Positions 39,239 to 49,869 of a stretch of DNA of 62,000 nt are shown one piece after another. How positions within the stretch are numbered: the first letter of the stretch is position 1; each line of letters opens with the position of its first letter. The translations under genes were made by a program, and so were the position numbers. Origin of the DNA: Symbiodinium natans (lineage: Eukaryota > Sar > Dinophyceae > Suessiales > Symbiodiniaceae); assembly GCA_905221605.1 (NCBI GenBank), contig CAJNDS010000081.1, positions 1-62,000 of the forward strand, in the 5' to 3' direction. The notes beneath the pieces were generated by a model. It saw only the letters and a list, made by a program, of their open reading frames with translations. It did not search any database and was not told where the DNA came from.

Positions 39239-39521
39239 TAAAACAGAGCACAAGAAGCCAGCAGCAGCCGATGCAGTATCTGGCTGGTTTCGTCTTTGCT
39301 TTTCGTTTGACGCTTTGTTCAAGGTGTCATGCTCATGGTGAAGGCAGGCCAGTCTGACCTCGATTCGACATGTGCTCAGCACCTAGCAGAGGGCGGTAGT
39401 TCAGCTGTTGACGCCGCCCTGTAGGTAAAGAATCATGCAATACGCTGGGGCCGAGACACGAGCCTTGGAGTTTGAATACAGCAAGCCTTATGCAATGGTA
39501 CATGTGTTATAGGCTGGTTGC

Positions 39522-39943
39522 TTGTTTGTACGACTGTACGGTAACATGAGGAAGTTGATGAGAAACTTGAAAGACGAAGCCCAGAAGAAGGCTTGTGGGC
39601 GACATGAACCCTCAGAAGGGGAGAGTTCAAGCTGCAGGAGTAGCACTGCGCTGTCGCCAGCGTTGTTCGCTACGACGATGTGCGCCAGGCCTACATCGCC
39701 AACATCATCATTGTTGCCTGTTTGTGCAAACGGAGCTCCTGCACAAAGAGGTTTGTGACAAGATCGTGTGAGCTTGTTCCTGCAACCTGGGCAGGGCCAG
39801 GCAGTGTGGACGGTTTGCACACCATTTGGTGTAAATGGTTGTTGTTGATGGACAAAGCATGCTGTGCCGTGCTGGTTGCGAATCTGCCACCGATGCACAC
39901 TACGACCTGTGTGCATCGCAGACATACTGCCTTGTTCAAGTGA
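39522..39943 (+). CDS. Uncertain overlapping open frames
   Basis: 39522-39758 starts with a basic helix (MRKLMRNLKDEAQKKACG). From about 39660 a second frame becomes more protein-like (VVRYDDVRQAYIANIII) and is Cys-rich to 39943. A splice or frameshift between them near 39660 is likely. No family is recognised. Confidence 0.25.
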
Positions 39944-40140
39944 CCCTTCTTCATCTTAGTAACATGGGGGCGCATAAATCCACATAAATCCTGCCAAACT
40001 CCAAAGATGTGGCGGGAAACTCGAGAGCTTGGTAGGAAACCGTGATGTTTTTTCAGATTCATCACTGTCCATTGTATGCGTTGGGTGGGGTAAGGTTTTC
40101 GTGCAAAGTGTGAGGGGAACCGCATACCCGGAGCCAGAAA

Positions 40141-40255
40141 GTGGGATTCAAGTTGGAGTTTGGTGGGATTTGAGTGGGAGTTTGGTGGGATTTAAGTGGG
40201 AGTTTGGTGGGCTTCAAGCGGGAGCTTGGTGGGATTTAAGTAGGATTTTGATGGG
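40141..40255. repeat. 24-bp minisatellite
   Basis: About 4.5 copies of GTGGGATTTAAGTGGGAGTT plus TGGT, with point changes. Confidence 0.9.
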
Positions 40256-40311
40256 GTTGGATCGCTGATTTAATAGTCGTTTAGAGTGCAGTGCAATTTG
40301 GTTGTTTTTAG

Positions 40312-40491
40312 TGCGGGGTTTGTTGTTTCTAGTGGGGGTTCGTCTGTTTCTAGTGGGGGTTTGTCTGTTTCTGGTGCAGGTTTATCTGTTTCTAGTGGGG
40401 GTTTGATTGTTTCTGGTGGGGGCGTTTGTCTGTTTCCAGTGGGGCTTTGTCTGTGTTTAGAGGGGGCTTGTCTGGTTCTAGTGGGGGTTTG
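40312..40491. repeat. 21-bp minisatellite
   Basis: About nine copies of GTTTCTAGTGGGGGTTTGTC plus T. One plus frame carries a seven-residue period (VSSGGLS). It follows within 60 bp of the 24-bp array, with a similar G/T-rich composition. Confidence 0.9.
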
Positions 40492-40786
40492 TAGGTTTTC
40501 GGAAGGCTCCTACCTGAATTGAAAAGACCCCAAACCAAGAAGGCAACGATGCAACCAAGAAGGCAACGATGCTAATCCCTGAGCTGATGACGGAAAGGCG
40601 GGCTGACGCTGATGCCAAACAGCCAGTCATGTTTGGAAGCATGTTCTGCACCAACGTGGGCAGCTGGTAAAGAAAGATGCGGAGTCTTGGGGATGAAGTC
40701 TTTTAAAGAAAAAACCGCTCTGGTGTCTCGTGCGGCCTAAAGAAGACCTGGGCGCTTTCAAACTGTGCAAGGAATGAACTTCAAAG

Positions 40787-41254
40787 TTGCCCAGCGGAGT
40801 GTCACGTCCGAACCATGGCATGATGGCCCTACGAAAGACTGACGAAAAGGATTTGGACATCTGGGAGGGGAAGGCTTTGGCTGTGAAGGAGAGAGGGACA
40901 TCCAAAAAAGTGGGACTCAGCCAAGCCATGCGAAAGCCGATATGTCCAATATACCAACGAAGACTCGCTGTTGCTGTGTCCGAGGTTATCACAGTGCTGG
41001 GAGTGTTGATGTCAATGCAGCCTGGATCAATTTTAGTTGTTCCGCTTCGGGACAGGATTTGCAGGGCTTCATGTTTAGGATTGTTTAGGCACCTGGCGTT
41101 CCGATCTCGTGCTGTCGAGATTGAGCCAAGACTCATGTTTCCCTGTGAAGGGCTCTGCTTGGAAGTATGTTCTGCTCCAACCTTTGCCCAAGTGCGAGAG
41201 ACGGGGTGGAAGAAGCGGGTCGAACGGGCTCATCTTCGTGCCCAATACCGTTGA
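40787..41254 (+). CDS. Ambiguous 155-codon open frame
   Basis: Open on both strands. The plus reading includes LRKTDEKDLDIWEGKALAVK and SEVITVLGVLMSMQPGSILV; the minus frame over 40627-41136 is equally long. No ATG context, splice signal or family favours either. Plus is preferred only because all clearer genes here are plus. Confidence 0.2.
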   Translation: MPSGVSRPNHGMMALRKTDEKDLDIWEGKALAVKERGTSKKVGLSQAMRKPICPIYQRRLAVAVSEVITVLGVLMSMQPGSILVVPLRDRICRASCLGLFRHLAFRSRAVEIEPRLMFPCEGLCLEVCSAPTFAQVRETGWKKRVERAHLRAQYR

Positions 41255-41627
41255 TTTCTGCCGCAAGGCGTAGCCATCTGGACCTGCCCGAGAGGTGAAG
41301 GCTTAGCACAGGTGTGGTTGACAAGAAGCACAGCTCTTTGCCGAGACTCTCAGTCATCGGCCCCAAATTGCCCCAACCAGCCTTCTCATAGACTCTGTCA
41401 GCACTCTGAGATCAGATCTGGCGTGCATGCGAATGACCCGAAAGCCTTGAGATGAGGACAAAGTCATGCCTCTTCCACATGGAGGCTGTTGGACGATGGG
41501 ACCATGGGCATCCTTACAAGTTTTCGCAGCTCGGACTGCAGTGGCCGGTATGGGGTGACCATGGGTGACCGGTTCGGGTCTTCGGGGGAGAACCACAGAT
41601 AATGGGAGGTATGCGCTCAGCCTCACC

Positions 41628-41930
41628 ATGACTGTCTTCCTCCTGAAGATGCTTCTGGCTCCCATCAAGAGCTGCTCCAAAAAACCGACATCAGCCAAGG
41701 ACGAGGCCCCGACCATTCCAACATGCTCGGTACACGCTCGGCACACGCCCTGCACACGCTCGGCACACGCTCCGCAGTGGCATATTCTCTCGAAACATGC
41801 ATGCGCCTTCGCACTTTCAGAGGTGGACGACGACGACGACGCCGAGTTGGCCCCGAAGACAATCCTGGATCATATAATGCCCTGGGTCTTGCTGGTGCTA
41901 GTGCTGCAGGGAGTGGCAAGTTCTGGCTAG
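41628..41930 (+). CDS. Unrecognised exons with acidic linker and hydrophobic tail
   Basis: The first part reads VFLLKMLLAPIKSCSKKPTS then AKDEAPTIPT. After a repeat-rich stretch and a CTTTCAG acceptor at about 41820 it reads EVDDDDDAELAPKTI and ends in a hydrophobic segment (MPWVLLVLVLQGVASSG) with a stop. The hydrophobic tail could be a membrane anchor. No family is recognised. Confidence 0.35.
   Translation: MTVFLLKMLLAPIKSCSKKPTSAKDEAPTIPTCSVHARHTPCTRSAHAPQWHILSKHACAFALSEVDDDDDAELAPKTILDHIMPWVLLVLVLQGVASSG
41728..41778. repeat. Short CACACGCTCGG tandem
   Basis: Four imperfect copies of a 10-11 bp unit (CACACGCTCGG, CACACGCCCTG, CACACGCTCCG). Confidence 0.75.
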
Positions 41931-41939
41931 ACGGGCGCC

Positions 41940-43040
41940 AGCTGGAAGATGTTTGTGCATTGTTGGGCTTGGCTTTGGGTAGATTTGGGTAGTGAGGTCG
42001 TTTTCACAACCTTCGAGCTGCTTGGATGTGGACAGAGGATTGTGCGCGCCTTTGCAGGAGTTCAATGCTTTGGGGGGTATCGGGCCTGCCATCCAAGGAT
42101 GTTAATGGCAACCTTGTCAAGTCTTGGCCTGCTGTATGGAGCGCCGACGACGGTTTTCGTAGCTTGGAATGTTGTTCACATAGTGATCTAGGGAAATGCT
42201 GGTAAGGCTGTGGCGGTGCCAGTGCCAGGGCTCCTCGTTCCACAACTAAGGTCGTCTTCAAAAGCTCCAAAGCAGTGTTCATGGCGCTGATGTCCGTTGT
42301 CATCTTAGGGTGCCCAGTCCAGAACACCGGTATTGCCAGCGGGGTGCTTTGTTTGTATTTTGGTTCGCCTGTGCATCTTCGACCCAGGCGCAGGCTCAAT
42401 GCTCCACAGTGGCTTGACAGCAGCTGGCTCACGAGGGCGGAGCAGTTCCAGTTCATGTCGGTAGTGCACTTTAGTGCACTTCTCCAGGGTCAAACGCAGG
42501 TGGTGCTCGCTTCTGGTGATCTCGTCGGCCCTGCTGCTTTCGACGGTGGCGGAAGGTTTTTTGGCTAGAAGCAGGCGAGCATCCCACAGCACAGAGTTGT
42601 GGCCGCTCACTGAGGCAAAGGTGGAAAGAAGGGCAAAGGGGAGCATGAGGTAAATCTCGAAGGTCCCATGCATCTTGGTGGCATTGCAGCATTTCGTCTA
42701 TGACTATGCTTTATCGCAACGCTGCGCTATGCCGTGCCGTGAGGCTCCTGTTGCTGTCCGAGCTGTGCCATGCCACTCGTCTGAGCGAATGGGTTTTTTG
42801 CGAAGTGCATGGCTGATTGCGATGTTCCCGGAATGGCTCAGAGAAGTCTAGGGAATTTCAGAGCTGTGAGATAGTTTTGTGGTTGATATCTGCTCTGCAA
42901 AAGGCCGAGTAGAGTGTTCCGGATACCCAGTGCCACTTGGTTTTTCTAATTCTAACGCTACGCGACCCGCCTCGGCCCGGCCCAGCGCATCCGCGTGAGC
43001 ATGGTGATTCCGCAGCGCCCAGGTCGCTGGACCCCAAGCA
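41940..43040. other. No confident gene
   Basis: A possible short exon after a TTTGCAG acceptor at 42057 reads EFNALGGIGPAIQG. Open frames of 97-122 codons exist on both strands at 42275-42673 and none can be preferred. Confidence 0.35.
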
Positions 43041-43046
43041 ATAAGG

Positions 43047-43190
43047 GCTGGGTTTAGGGTTTAGGGTTCCGGGTTTATGGTTTATGGTTTGGGGTTTAGG
43101 GTTGAGGGTTAGTTTAGGATTGAGGGCTGAGGGCTCAAGGTTCACGCTCTGGGTTTTAGGGTTTTTTTGGGTTTAGGGTTCAAGACGGTT
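43047..43190. repeat. TTTAGGG tract (third)
   Basis: About 140 bp of diverged TTTAGGG, TTTATGG and TTGAGGG units, plus-strand orientation. Confidence 0.85.
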
Positions 43191-43238
43191 CGGCTTGGAT
43201 TGATCGTAGGGTTGAGCCAGGCCCCTCAGGGGGGCTCA

Positions 43239-43320
43239 GGCAAGGGTAGGGGGGGTGGGGGGGGAAGGGGGGGGGAAGGGGGGCAGAGGGGAAGCGGCCC
43301 GAGGCCTCGGCGGATTTTTG
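43239..43320. repeat. G-run element with CGGCCCGAGGCCTCGGCGGA, copy 1
   Basis: A poly-G rich run ends in GCGGCCCGAGGCCTCGG then CGGATT. The last block recurs with one change at 59939-59960, also after a G-rich run. Confidence 0.5.
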
Positions 43321-43329
43321 TTGCTACCA

Positions 43330-45890
43330 TTGCAAATCAATCCAACGGCAGCATGAAACCGCAACTCTCCCATCTACTGGCTTTTCGAAGGATTCGTTTT
43401 TGTGTGCTGAAAATAAGCTGGACTTAAGTGGGTTGAGTTTTGCCCCCTTCTCGCTCCTCGTCCGCCTGCGTTGTGCAGAGTTGGTATGAAAGGTGTATGA
43501 AGTGCTTTGCAATGGGGCCTTTGAATCAGTCGGCTACCCGACAGTGCAAAATCAAGCAGCCGAAGGTCCGAAAGGTGAGGTATACATGCTACAACTCATT
43601 TAAAACTCAAAGAGCCTTGATTGCAACTGTCCCGCGGATGGCTGACTCGGTACTTTTGTTCAAATGCCTCCGGCTGGGGCATCTCTCGTTGAGCTTTTCG
43701 GTTAAGGTTTTCTAAAACGTTTAGAGTTTCGGGGTTTGCTCGCTCCTTGCATGCCGAGAACAACAGGAACTGTTAGCATGACACCTAGTTTCGAGACACG
43801 TAAGCAACAGGGAAGGCAGCGATTTTTCTGTCCCATGGACGGTGGCTTCTAGGGCTGCAACAGCATATAGCAACATAAGGAAGAACCAGCTCAGCTACCC
43901 ACGCACATGGCAGAGAACGGGAGCTGGCCAGGGCATTCCGAGACGAAGCGTGTTGACTCCCTGAGATTGTGTGACTGAGGCCATGATGCTCATCTTTCAG
44001 GACGAATTGACTCATGCTTAGCAACCTGAGCATCGGACTCACATTTCATGGGGCTTGCAGGAGATCGCCGTGCGTCAGTATTGGCCCAACCCAGTCAGCT
44101 TGCTGAGCTGGTCTGTTGCTCGGCGTCACTAACCTTCACATGCATTGTGCTGCGTGGCGAGCCCGGGCGTGTATTCTGATGTCAGAGCAAAGACCAGCAA
44201 GAGAGTGCGGCGTAATGTGCATTTTATGACAAAGTCCGAAGACTCAAGTGCAAGCCTCTGGTTGTGTTTGGACCGTAGTGTTGGAGTCGCATTTCGTAAC
44301 ACGACATGTGAGGCCTGCTTTGGTGTCTTCCTCACGGCCTGCCACCTGCCGGCAGAGATTGGTGCCACAGCGGGGTGCAGCCATAGGTCTGGCATGGTGT
44401 TATCAGCAGCGCTAAAAAGCAGGGCGCAGGTACTTCGTCACTTAGATTCACTTACTCAAGCACTCAGCTCAAGGTTCCATGTACAAGTCCCGCAGCATCT
44501 TTGTGGATCTCCCAGACGGAGGGCGTCGTCCCTTTGACGATCCAGCAGTGCCGCCAGCCGCACTCTAGACTCCAGATGACTCCAGACATTTTCAGCTGTC
44601 ACATGCTGTCACATGCCCGAGACACTCCGAGCCATCGTGAGGTCACGACTGGAGACATGACACACAACTGATGAGTGAACCCAGTGGCATGTTGGAGATG
44701 TTCCCTATCTGGGCCACAGGACGTGCTATACATGATGTCAACCAGTCCAGCGCTTGCCTTCTGCCTCATCCTCAATGTCTCATCGCATCTCACTTCCGAC
44801 GCGCCTCAGCCGCCCTACTGGGTGAGGCAACAAAGCTGCTCCACCTTTGAAGCTGGTAGAAGAGCTCCTTCGAGGTTGCTCACATCATGATCCTGAAGCA
44901 CATCTCTGCCCTGGCGCGGACGCTGTGTGACACACTCAAGATGATCATGATGCATCTTGGATTGAGATCTTGCACTGCAGCATTGCGCGGCTTGTGCTTT
45001 CATCTCAACCCCGCCTCAATCTTCCTCCGCCTCCTTCGTATTCTTCGATTGGGACATGTCGTTTTCCTGTGCTGTGCCGCTATATCCTCGTACTAGTCAT
45101 AGAGTGTCACAGTCACGGCAAACTCGGTACCGGATGAATCGCTGCCACTGGAAGGGTATGGAAGGTTGGTAGGCATGGCACCCCCCTCGGCCCAAAGCAA
45201 AACTTCAGCTTAGGGATCCCGCTCCATTGTGACAAGGAGGGTCTAACCTCCGCATGTGCTGCTTATGCTGTGCATAGTCTGTATATGCATGCGCTCAGGG
45301 AGGTGGCTGTGGCATAACACAACGTAGATTGGCTGTTGGGTGGGCTCGACTGGCAGCATCACTGTCATCCGAGCCACTGTCCACTCATCTTTTGTCACCT
45401 TCTGTCTTTCCTCGGTGCAGCTTGCGGACAGGTATGGGTATGGGTCTTCCCAATCCTTCCCCACATCTTGTGGCCGTTGTGATTGGCAAATGCTGCATTG
45501 CGCGCGCACACACACACACGCACACAGGCACACTGCGCACTCAAGGTGGCTGCTGGGAAAGGCCTTTTGGCTTCTGGCGATTCTCCCGCCTTTGGCCGAG
45601 CCCTGGCACCTTGACGTGCACCTTGAGAGCCGCCACTCGTAGGGAAGTCTTGTACATGAAGGAAGACCTTAGCTAATTGTTTCTATAGCTTGAGAGAAGT
45701 CTCTTTATGTCTCTTTCTCTTCCAAACATGAGAACAGAGGCACCCCGGCCTGTTGGGCTCCTGGCTGATGATCCCAGCGATCGGGGCGGCGCGGGAACCC
45801 GGATTGCTGCCGTCAGCAGAGTTCGAGACCTTTCATGACCTTTCGAATGAGCTGAGAATATTGAGCTGAATCGAGCTGTGATTTTTGCAG
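43330..45890. other. Gene-poor stretch with weak open frames
   Basis: Plus-strand frames of 60-130 codons occur at 43440-43715, 44145-44537, 44675-45096 and 45329-45676, without convincing composition or splice context. A 69-codon ATG frame at 44890 (MILKHISALARTLCDTLKM) is the most helical. A CA microsatellite lies at 45507-45532. Confidence 0.35.
45507..45532. repeat. (CA)n microsatellite
   Basis: CACACACACACACGCACACA with one interruption. Confidence 0.9.
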
Positions 45891-46888
45891 GTGGTGTACG
45901 GAATGCTCATGTTCAAGAACGCTGTGTTCGTCACCTGTTTGCAGCTGGCAGTGTTTGAAGGTGGATGCGAGATTCAAGGCAGGACAAAAATGTCCAAAAG
46001 TGCTCCGGCCCTGACAAGCTCTTAACAACATTAACAACTCTGACTGGGCTTCTCTCGCCAGTCGTTCTAAGTGAGTTGGGAATGGCCCGAAGCCTGCGAG
46101 TCAGCCTGCGAGTCAGAGTGGGGTCAAGCCCATGTCGCATGCCAAGCTCAAGGAGAGGACGTGGCCATGTCGTGGCATGTCGCAGACAAACGCTGGCATC
46201 CGAAAGACCGAAAGAGGGCACTCTTTGTCAGGCTCACTGCACGGTTAGCTGTGGCCGTGGGTACTAGGACTTCAGATTGCTGAGGCTCTGTGGTGTTCAG
46301 ATGCTTTCAGTGTACTTGGCATCGTTGCCTTTGTTTGGAGTTGGGCTCCCGTGTGGCGCTTCGAGCTTTGGCCCAGTGGCACCTTTGCCGAGTAGTGGGC
46401 GTGGCGAATCATGCCGAAGGCGGCTTTAGGTGCTAATTCCGGCGAGTCCTCCATGAGCTCTGACAGTGGTAGGCGGTGGACGTCTACTGTGCGTTCGACC
46501 ACTGACTTAGCTTCGGGACGTGTTGAAGAGTGCAGAGAGGTGTGGAATTCGGTTGGGGACATCCTGGGGACATAACAAGGCTGTGTCTATCGTTGCAAAA
46601 GCATGTCTAAATGATCTCATCATGCTGGGCATAGTCGTCGGATTGCAAATAGAAACGAGGTTCCGATCATTTACGCGAAAGACGAAGATGGAGTGTGGCG
46701 GCTCCAGGAGTGTGAAGTGCTGCTCGCTGCGTGTTGCTGCGTGTTGCTGCGCGTAGCAGTGTAGCTTGCTGTAATTTGTCGCATCTTGTCACCCATCCTC
46801 GCAGGAGGTGATGCAGGAGGTCGAGGGTGAAGATGCAGCGGAGGTTGAAGAGGTTGTCACCAACATGGACGTGACTCTGCCTTTGTGA
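45891..46888 (+). CDS. Unrecognised gene with well-supported exons
   Basis: 45891-45960 lies between TTTTTGCAG and GAAG/GTGGAT and reads VVYGMLMFKNAVFVTCLQLA. About 46116-46250 reads GQAHVACQAQGEDVAMSWHV then ADKRWHPKDRKRALF. About 46409-46555 reads ALGANSGESSMSSDSGRRW and ends VEECREVWNSVGDIL. 46660-46725 (AG/G acceptor, GC donor) reads VPIIYAKDEDGVWRLQECEV. The last exon 46805-46888 follows in phase and reads EVMQEVEGEDAAEVEEVV with the end MDVTLPL and a stop. The acidic C-terminus and the DEDGVWRLQECEV motif do not identify a family for me. The 5' start is not fixed. Confidence 0.5.
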
Positions 46889-46920
46889 TATGGATTTGCT
46901 TTGGCTGAGTTCACATCACG

Positions 46921-47674
46921 GTGTCACGGCATTTGGCACCACCGCGCGTCTTGCAAGGTGTGTTGCTAATCCCAGCCAGCCGTGATTTACGTTTTGCCGA
47001 GGACCCCTTCTTCATGGAAGCATTTCGTTCACAAAAGCTGAAGAAGAGGACTGTTAAAAGTCGAAGCGGAAGTGACAGCTTGAGAATCCTTGGTTGGTTC
47101 TCAGCTGAGAAGCCGGTTGAAGCCAGGAACCGACGCCTCCTGAACAAGCTCAAGGCAAAAAATATGATCTCGAATCTGAAGGGTCTTCGGCTTGGTCTTG
47201 CTGCCTCCTCCCTGTGGCGTTAGGATCGTTTTCGCCGAGAGCTCCCGCCCAGGTGCTGCTGCGAAGGCATGAGCTGGAAAGGGGCAGCGAACTGCCACAA
47301 TTGGCGCATCCAGCTACAGATAGTCGTGAAGGCTCCACAACACGGCCGCAGCCCGGCGAGGGTCCCACCACGCAGAATCAGAGCCGGGGTGCCCGTTCAG
47401 GCCCGTTTAGGCCCTCTGACGAGATCTCTCGAGGCTCTGAAGAGCAAATGCCCACAGCGTGCGTGCGCACCGGATGGAAAAAACAAGACAAACGAGAAAA
47501 AAGCCTCGCGCCTGTTTTTGCCAGCGATGTCAAGTTCACTTCTGCAGAAGAGCGGCTTCTTGTTGGAGCAAGTGTCGCCCTCGAACACGTTTTGAGAATC
47601 CCACAGAGGTGCTTGAGGATGAGCGCCTCTCGGCGCAGATTGTGTGGAGGCCGGCCGCATTGTGTGTCAGCTAA
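46921..47674 (+). CDS. Unrecognised basic protein, at least three exons
   Basis: 46921-47215 reads FAEDPFFMEAFRSQKLKKRT, then ARNRRLLNKLKAKNMIS, a strongly basic stretch. After a short intron an exon from about 47253 (acceptor CCCGCCCAG) reads VLLRRHELERGSELPQL, then a Ser/Gln/Gly-rich low-complexity region ending SDEISRGSEEQMP. A third piece around 47555-47674 in another frame reads NPTEVLEDERLSAQIVWRPA and stops. The 250-codon plus frame to 47966 overlaps these and is probably only partly coding. No family is recognised. It starts only about 30 bp after the stop of the previous gene. Confidence 0.4.
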
Positions 47675-47997
47675 GCCGACTGAGATACTAAGTCACCGTC
47701 ACTCGCAGCTTGCTGTTCTGACCTCTTTAGTGCATGGAATTGGATGCTTAAGCTGGCTTAAGGCTTGCAGGATTGGAGGCCCAAGGCTGGGAAGTTGGGA
47801 AGGCAGGGGCAAAAACGGGCTCCTGTGTTTGGGCCGAAGTCCAAAAACCTTGCAACAATCCAGATTTTCGAGCATAGTCCTTTGTCCTAGGTTTTTTGGT
47901 GTAGAATTGAATGTTTGCATTCGAAATGACAAGCTCCTTGATCAATGCAGACAGGATGTCGAATGAGCGCCATGTTGCTTATATTCCTTGACTTTTA

Positions 47998-48030
47998 CCG
48001 TCGCCATTTTCACGAACTTTTGGCTCCAGC
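47998..48030 (+). other. Split spliced-leader-like sequence
   Basis: CCGTCGCCATTTT at 47998-48010 matches the first 13 bases of the conserved dinoflagellate spliced leader (after its variable first base) with one change. Eight bases later TTTGGCTCCAG resembles the rest with one inserted base. It may be a mutated leader relic; short enough to be chance. Confidence 0.2.
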
Positions 48031-48351
48031 AGGGCCTGCTCCCAGAGAATGCTTCAAGATTTGCTCATCTTCTGAGCACCAGCAAAACTAGCAAGCACAT
48101 ACTCAAAATAGCACTCCCCAGTCAAGCACATGCAGGATCCTAGGATCCAGGATCACGTAGGCATATCCACCTGTGTCGCGTTAAATGACACATGTGCATC
48201 CTGGTGGCAGCGCTTGGCTGCCACCCGTCCTTACCTTTTGTGCCTCGGAGTGTCTCAGAGTGCAGATGGGCGCAGCTTGAATTTGTCGAAGATTCTCACG
48301 TAGCATCGACTGTATCACTCTCGGCAGACAGTTTCATAGTTTCGGTGGCAT

Positions 48352-48480
48352 GTGTACATGTGTGTATTTATGTATATATGTATACACACACACACCACAC
48401 CACAGATGTATGCACATGTGCATGCAGTTTTTTGACATATGACATATACATATACATATATATATATATATGTGTCTATG
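48352..48480. repeat. TG/TA/CA microsatellite cluster
   Basis: ACATGTGTGTATTTATG, CACACACACACACCACAC and a run of TATATATATATA in succession. Confidence 0.9.
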
Positions 48481-48582
48481 TAAATACAATATCAGATCAG
48501 ACATGAACATATGTAAAGCAGTGTGGTTAGGCTTTAGATTCGTTAGTAACAACATGGTCCTGGGCAACATGGTCCTGTACCA

Positions 48583-48882
48583 GTGCGACACCAGCGTCCA
48601 AGATCTGCGCCCACAACCGTGACGAGCAGCGCGACCGTCCGAGCCGTGACCTCCCTGCATCTGACAGTGGCCGGTTGTTGTGCAGACGTGGCTGATGATG
48701 TGACGAAGTACCATGTGCAACTAGGCCGTGTTTTTTCCATTCGCCTCGACCCAGGAGATGACGGCCTGGAGGAGGACTCCCAGCTTCTCTGTGGTCGTGA
48801 TGTCAAGGCAGGGTTACCTGATTCTTCCAAAGGGCCCCTGCGTCCAGAAGGGAATAAGTACGCAGAATATGCGGGGTCATGA
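48583..48882 (+). CDS. Unrecognised C-terminal coding region
   Basis: A 99-codon frame ending TGA at 48880-48882. The last 60 residues are strongly protein-like: VADDVTKYHVQLGRVFSIRL, DPGDDGLEEDSQLLCGRDV, then KGPLRPEGNKYAEYAGS. An internal intron is possible near 48640-48680. No family is recognised. Confidence 0.4.
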   Translation: MRHQRPRSAPTTVTSSATVRAVTSLHLTVAGCCADVADDVTKYHVQLGRVFSIRLDPGDDGLEEDSQLLCGRDVKAGLPDSSKGPLRPEGNKYAEYAGS

Positions 48883-49077
48883 AAGTTTTGAGGTTTCACA
48901 TGTATATCCGGTCGGGGGGGGGGGGGGTGGTGATGATAAGCAACTTTAATATGCACCCGCGTCCCATCGCCGGTTGAAGAAAACTGTGGCCCGGGCCCCG
49001 TGTTTTTTTTGCTTAGCCCTGGCTGCAAGGGTTTCCACAGCCACGGTTAATGCCTCTCATTTGTACAAGAGACAGAC

Positions 49078-49325
49078 CTCCAGACGGTCGGACGGTCAGA
49101 CGGTCGGACGATCGGACGGTCAGACGGTCGGACGGTCAGACGGTCGGACGGTCAGACGGTCGGACGGTCAGACGGTCGGATGGTCAGAGGGTCGGACGGT
49201 CAGACCGTCGCACGGTCAGACTTTCGGACGGTCGGACGGTCAGACAGTCGCACGGTCAGATGCTCGGACGGTCAGATGCTTAGACGGTCAGCTGCTTAGA
49301 CGGGTCAGATGCTCGCGCGGTCACA
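49078..49325. repeat. 8-bp tandem array CGGACGGT/CAGACGGT
   Basis: About 30 octamers, mostly alternating CGGACGGT and CAGACGGT so that the true period is 16 bp. The 3' copies are more diverged. Plus frames read Arg/Ser/Asp/Gly repeats and are artefacts. Confidence 0.95.
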
Positions 49326-49344
49326 GCATCTGAGACTTTTTTGA

Positions 49345-49570
49345 AACCCATCATGCGGGCACTTTGTTTGCAAATGGGGGGGGGGGGGGGCTGCGCCCCC
49401 CCCCCCCCCCCAACTCCCCCGCTGTTTTCATCCGTGCAAGCTTGTTTCAAAGCACGTGAATCGCTTTGAAACCTTCCGATACGAGCGTATGAAACTCATG
49501 ATGCGAGCATTGTGTTTGCAAATGGGGGGGGGGGCGGGGGCTGCGCCCCCCCCAGCCCCCCCGCTTCCCC
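49345..49570. repeat. Tandem pair of G-run/C-run hairpins
   Basis: Two copies of a module with CATGCGGGCACTTTGTTTGC or a close variant, then AAATGGGGGG, CTGCG and a long C run; the G and C runs face each other and can form a stable hairpin (about 49377-49410 and 49524-49563). A related CCCCATTTGCAAA block occurs at 13442. Confidence 0.8.
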
Positions 49571-49869
49571 CCACTCGAGCACTTCTCAGAACAGTATACA
49601 ACACTTCGGAAATGCGGATATGCCGAATGCTATTCCGGCGGCCGCAATCTGGAACGCTGCCAAAACCCATCAAACAATTATTCCTCGGCGGGGGCTGGGT
49701 TGGGGAACCCACGAAGTAAAGTCGCATGCGGCCTCTTTAAACATATTTCTAAAAGATTATAGATTCTGGTCTTACGGGCATGTTGAAGGCATGTAAGAGC
49801 TGGGGCAAGAGGCGTTGTGAGAGCGTTAATGCTTTTGGACTTAGAGCCCCTGCGTGTTCGTCGTTGCAG

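Noticed and set aside
49050-49333. Arg/Ser/Asp-rich frames resembling RS-domain proteins
   Set aside because: Encoded entirely by the octamer tandem array.
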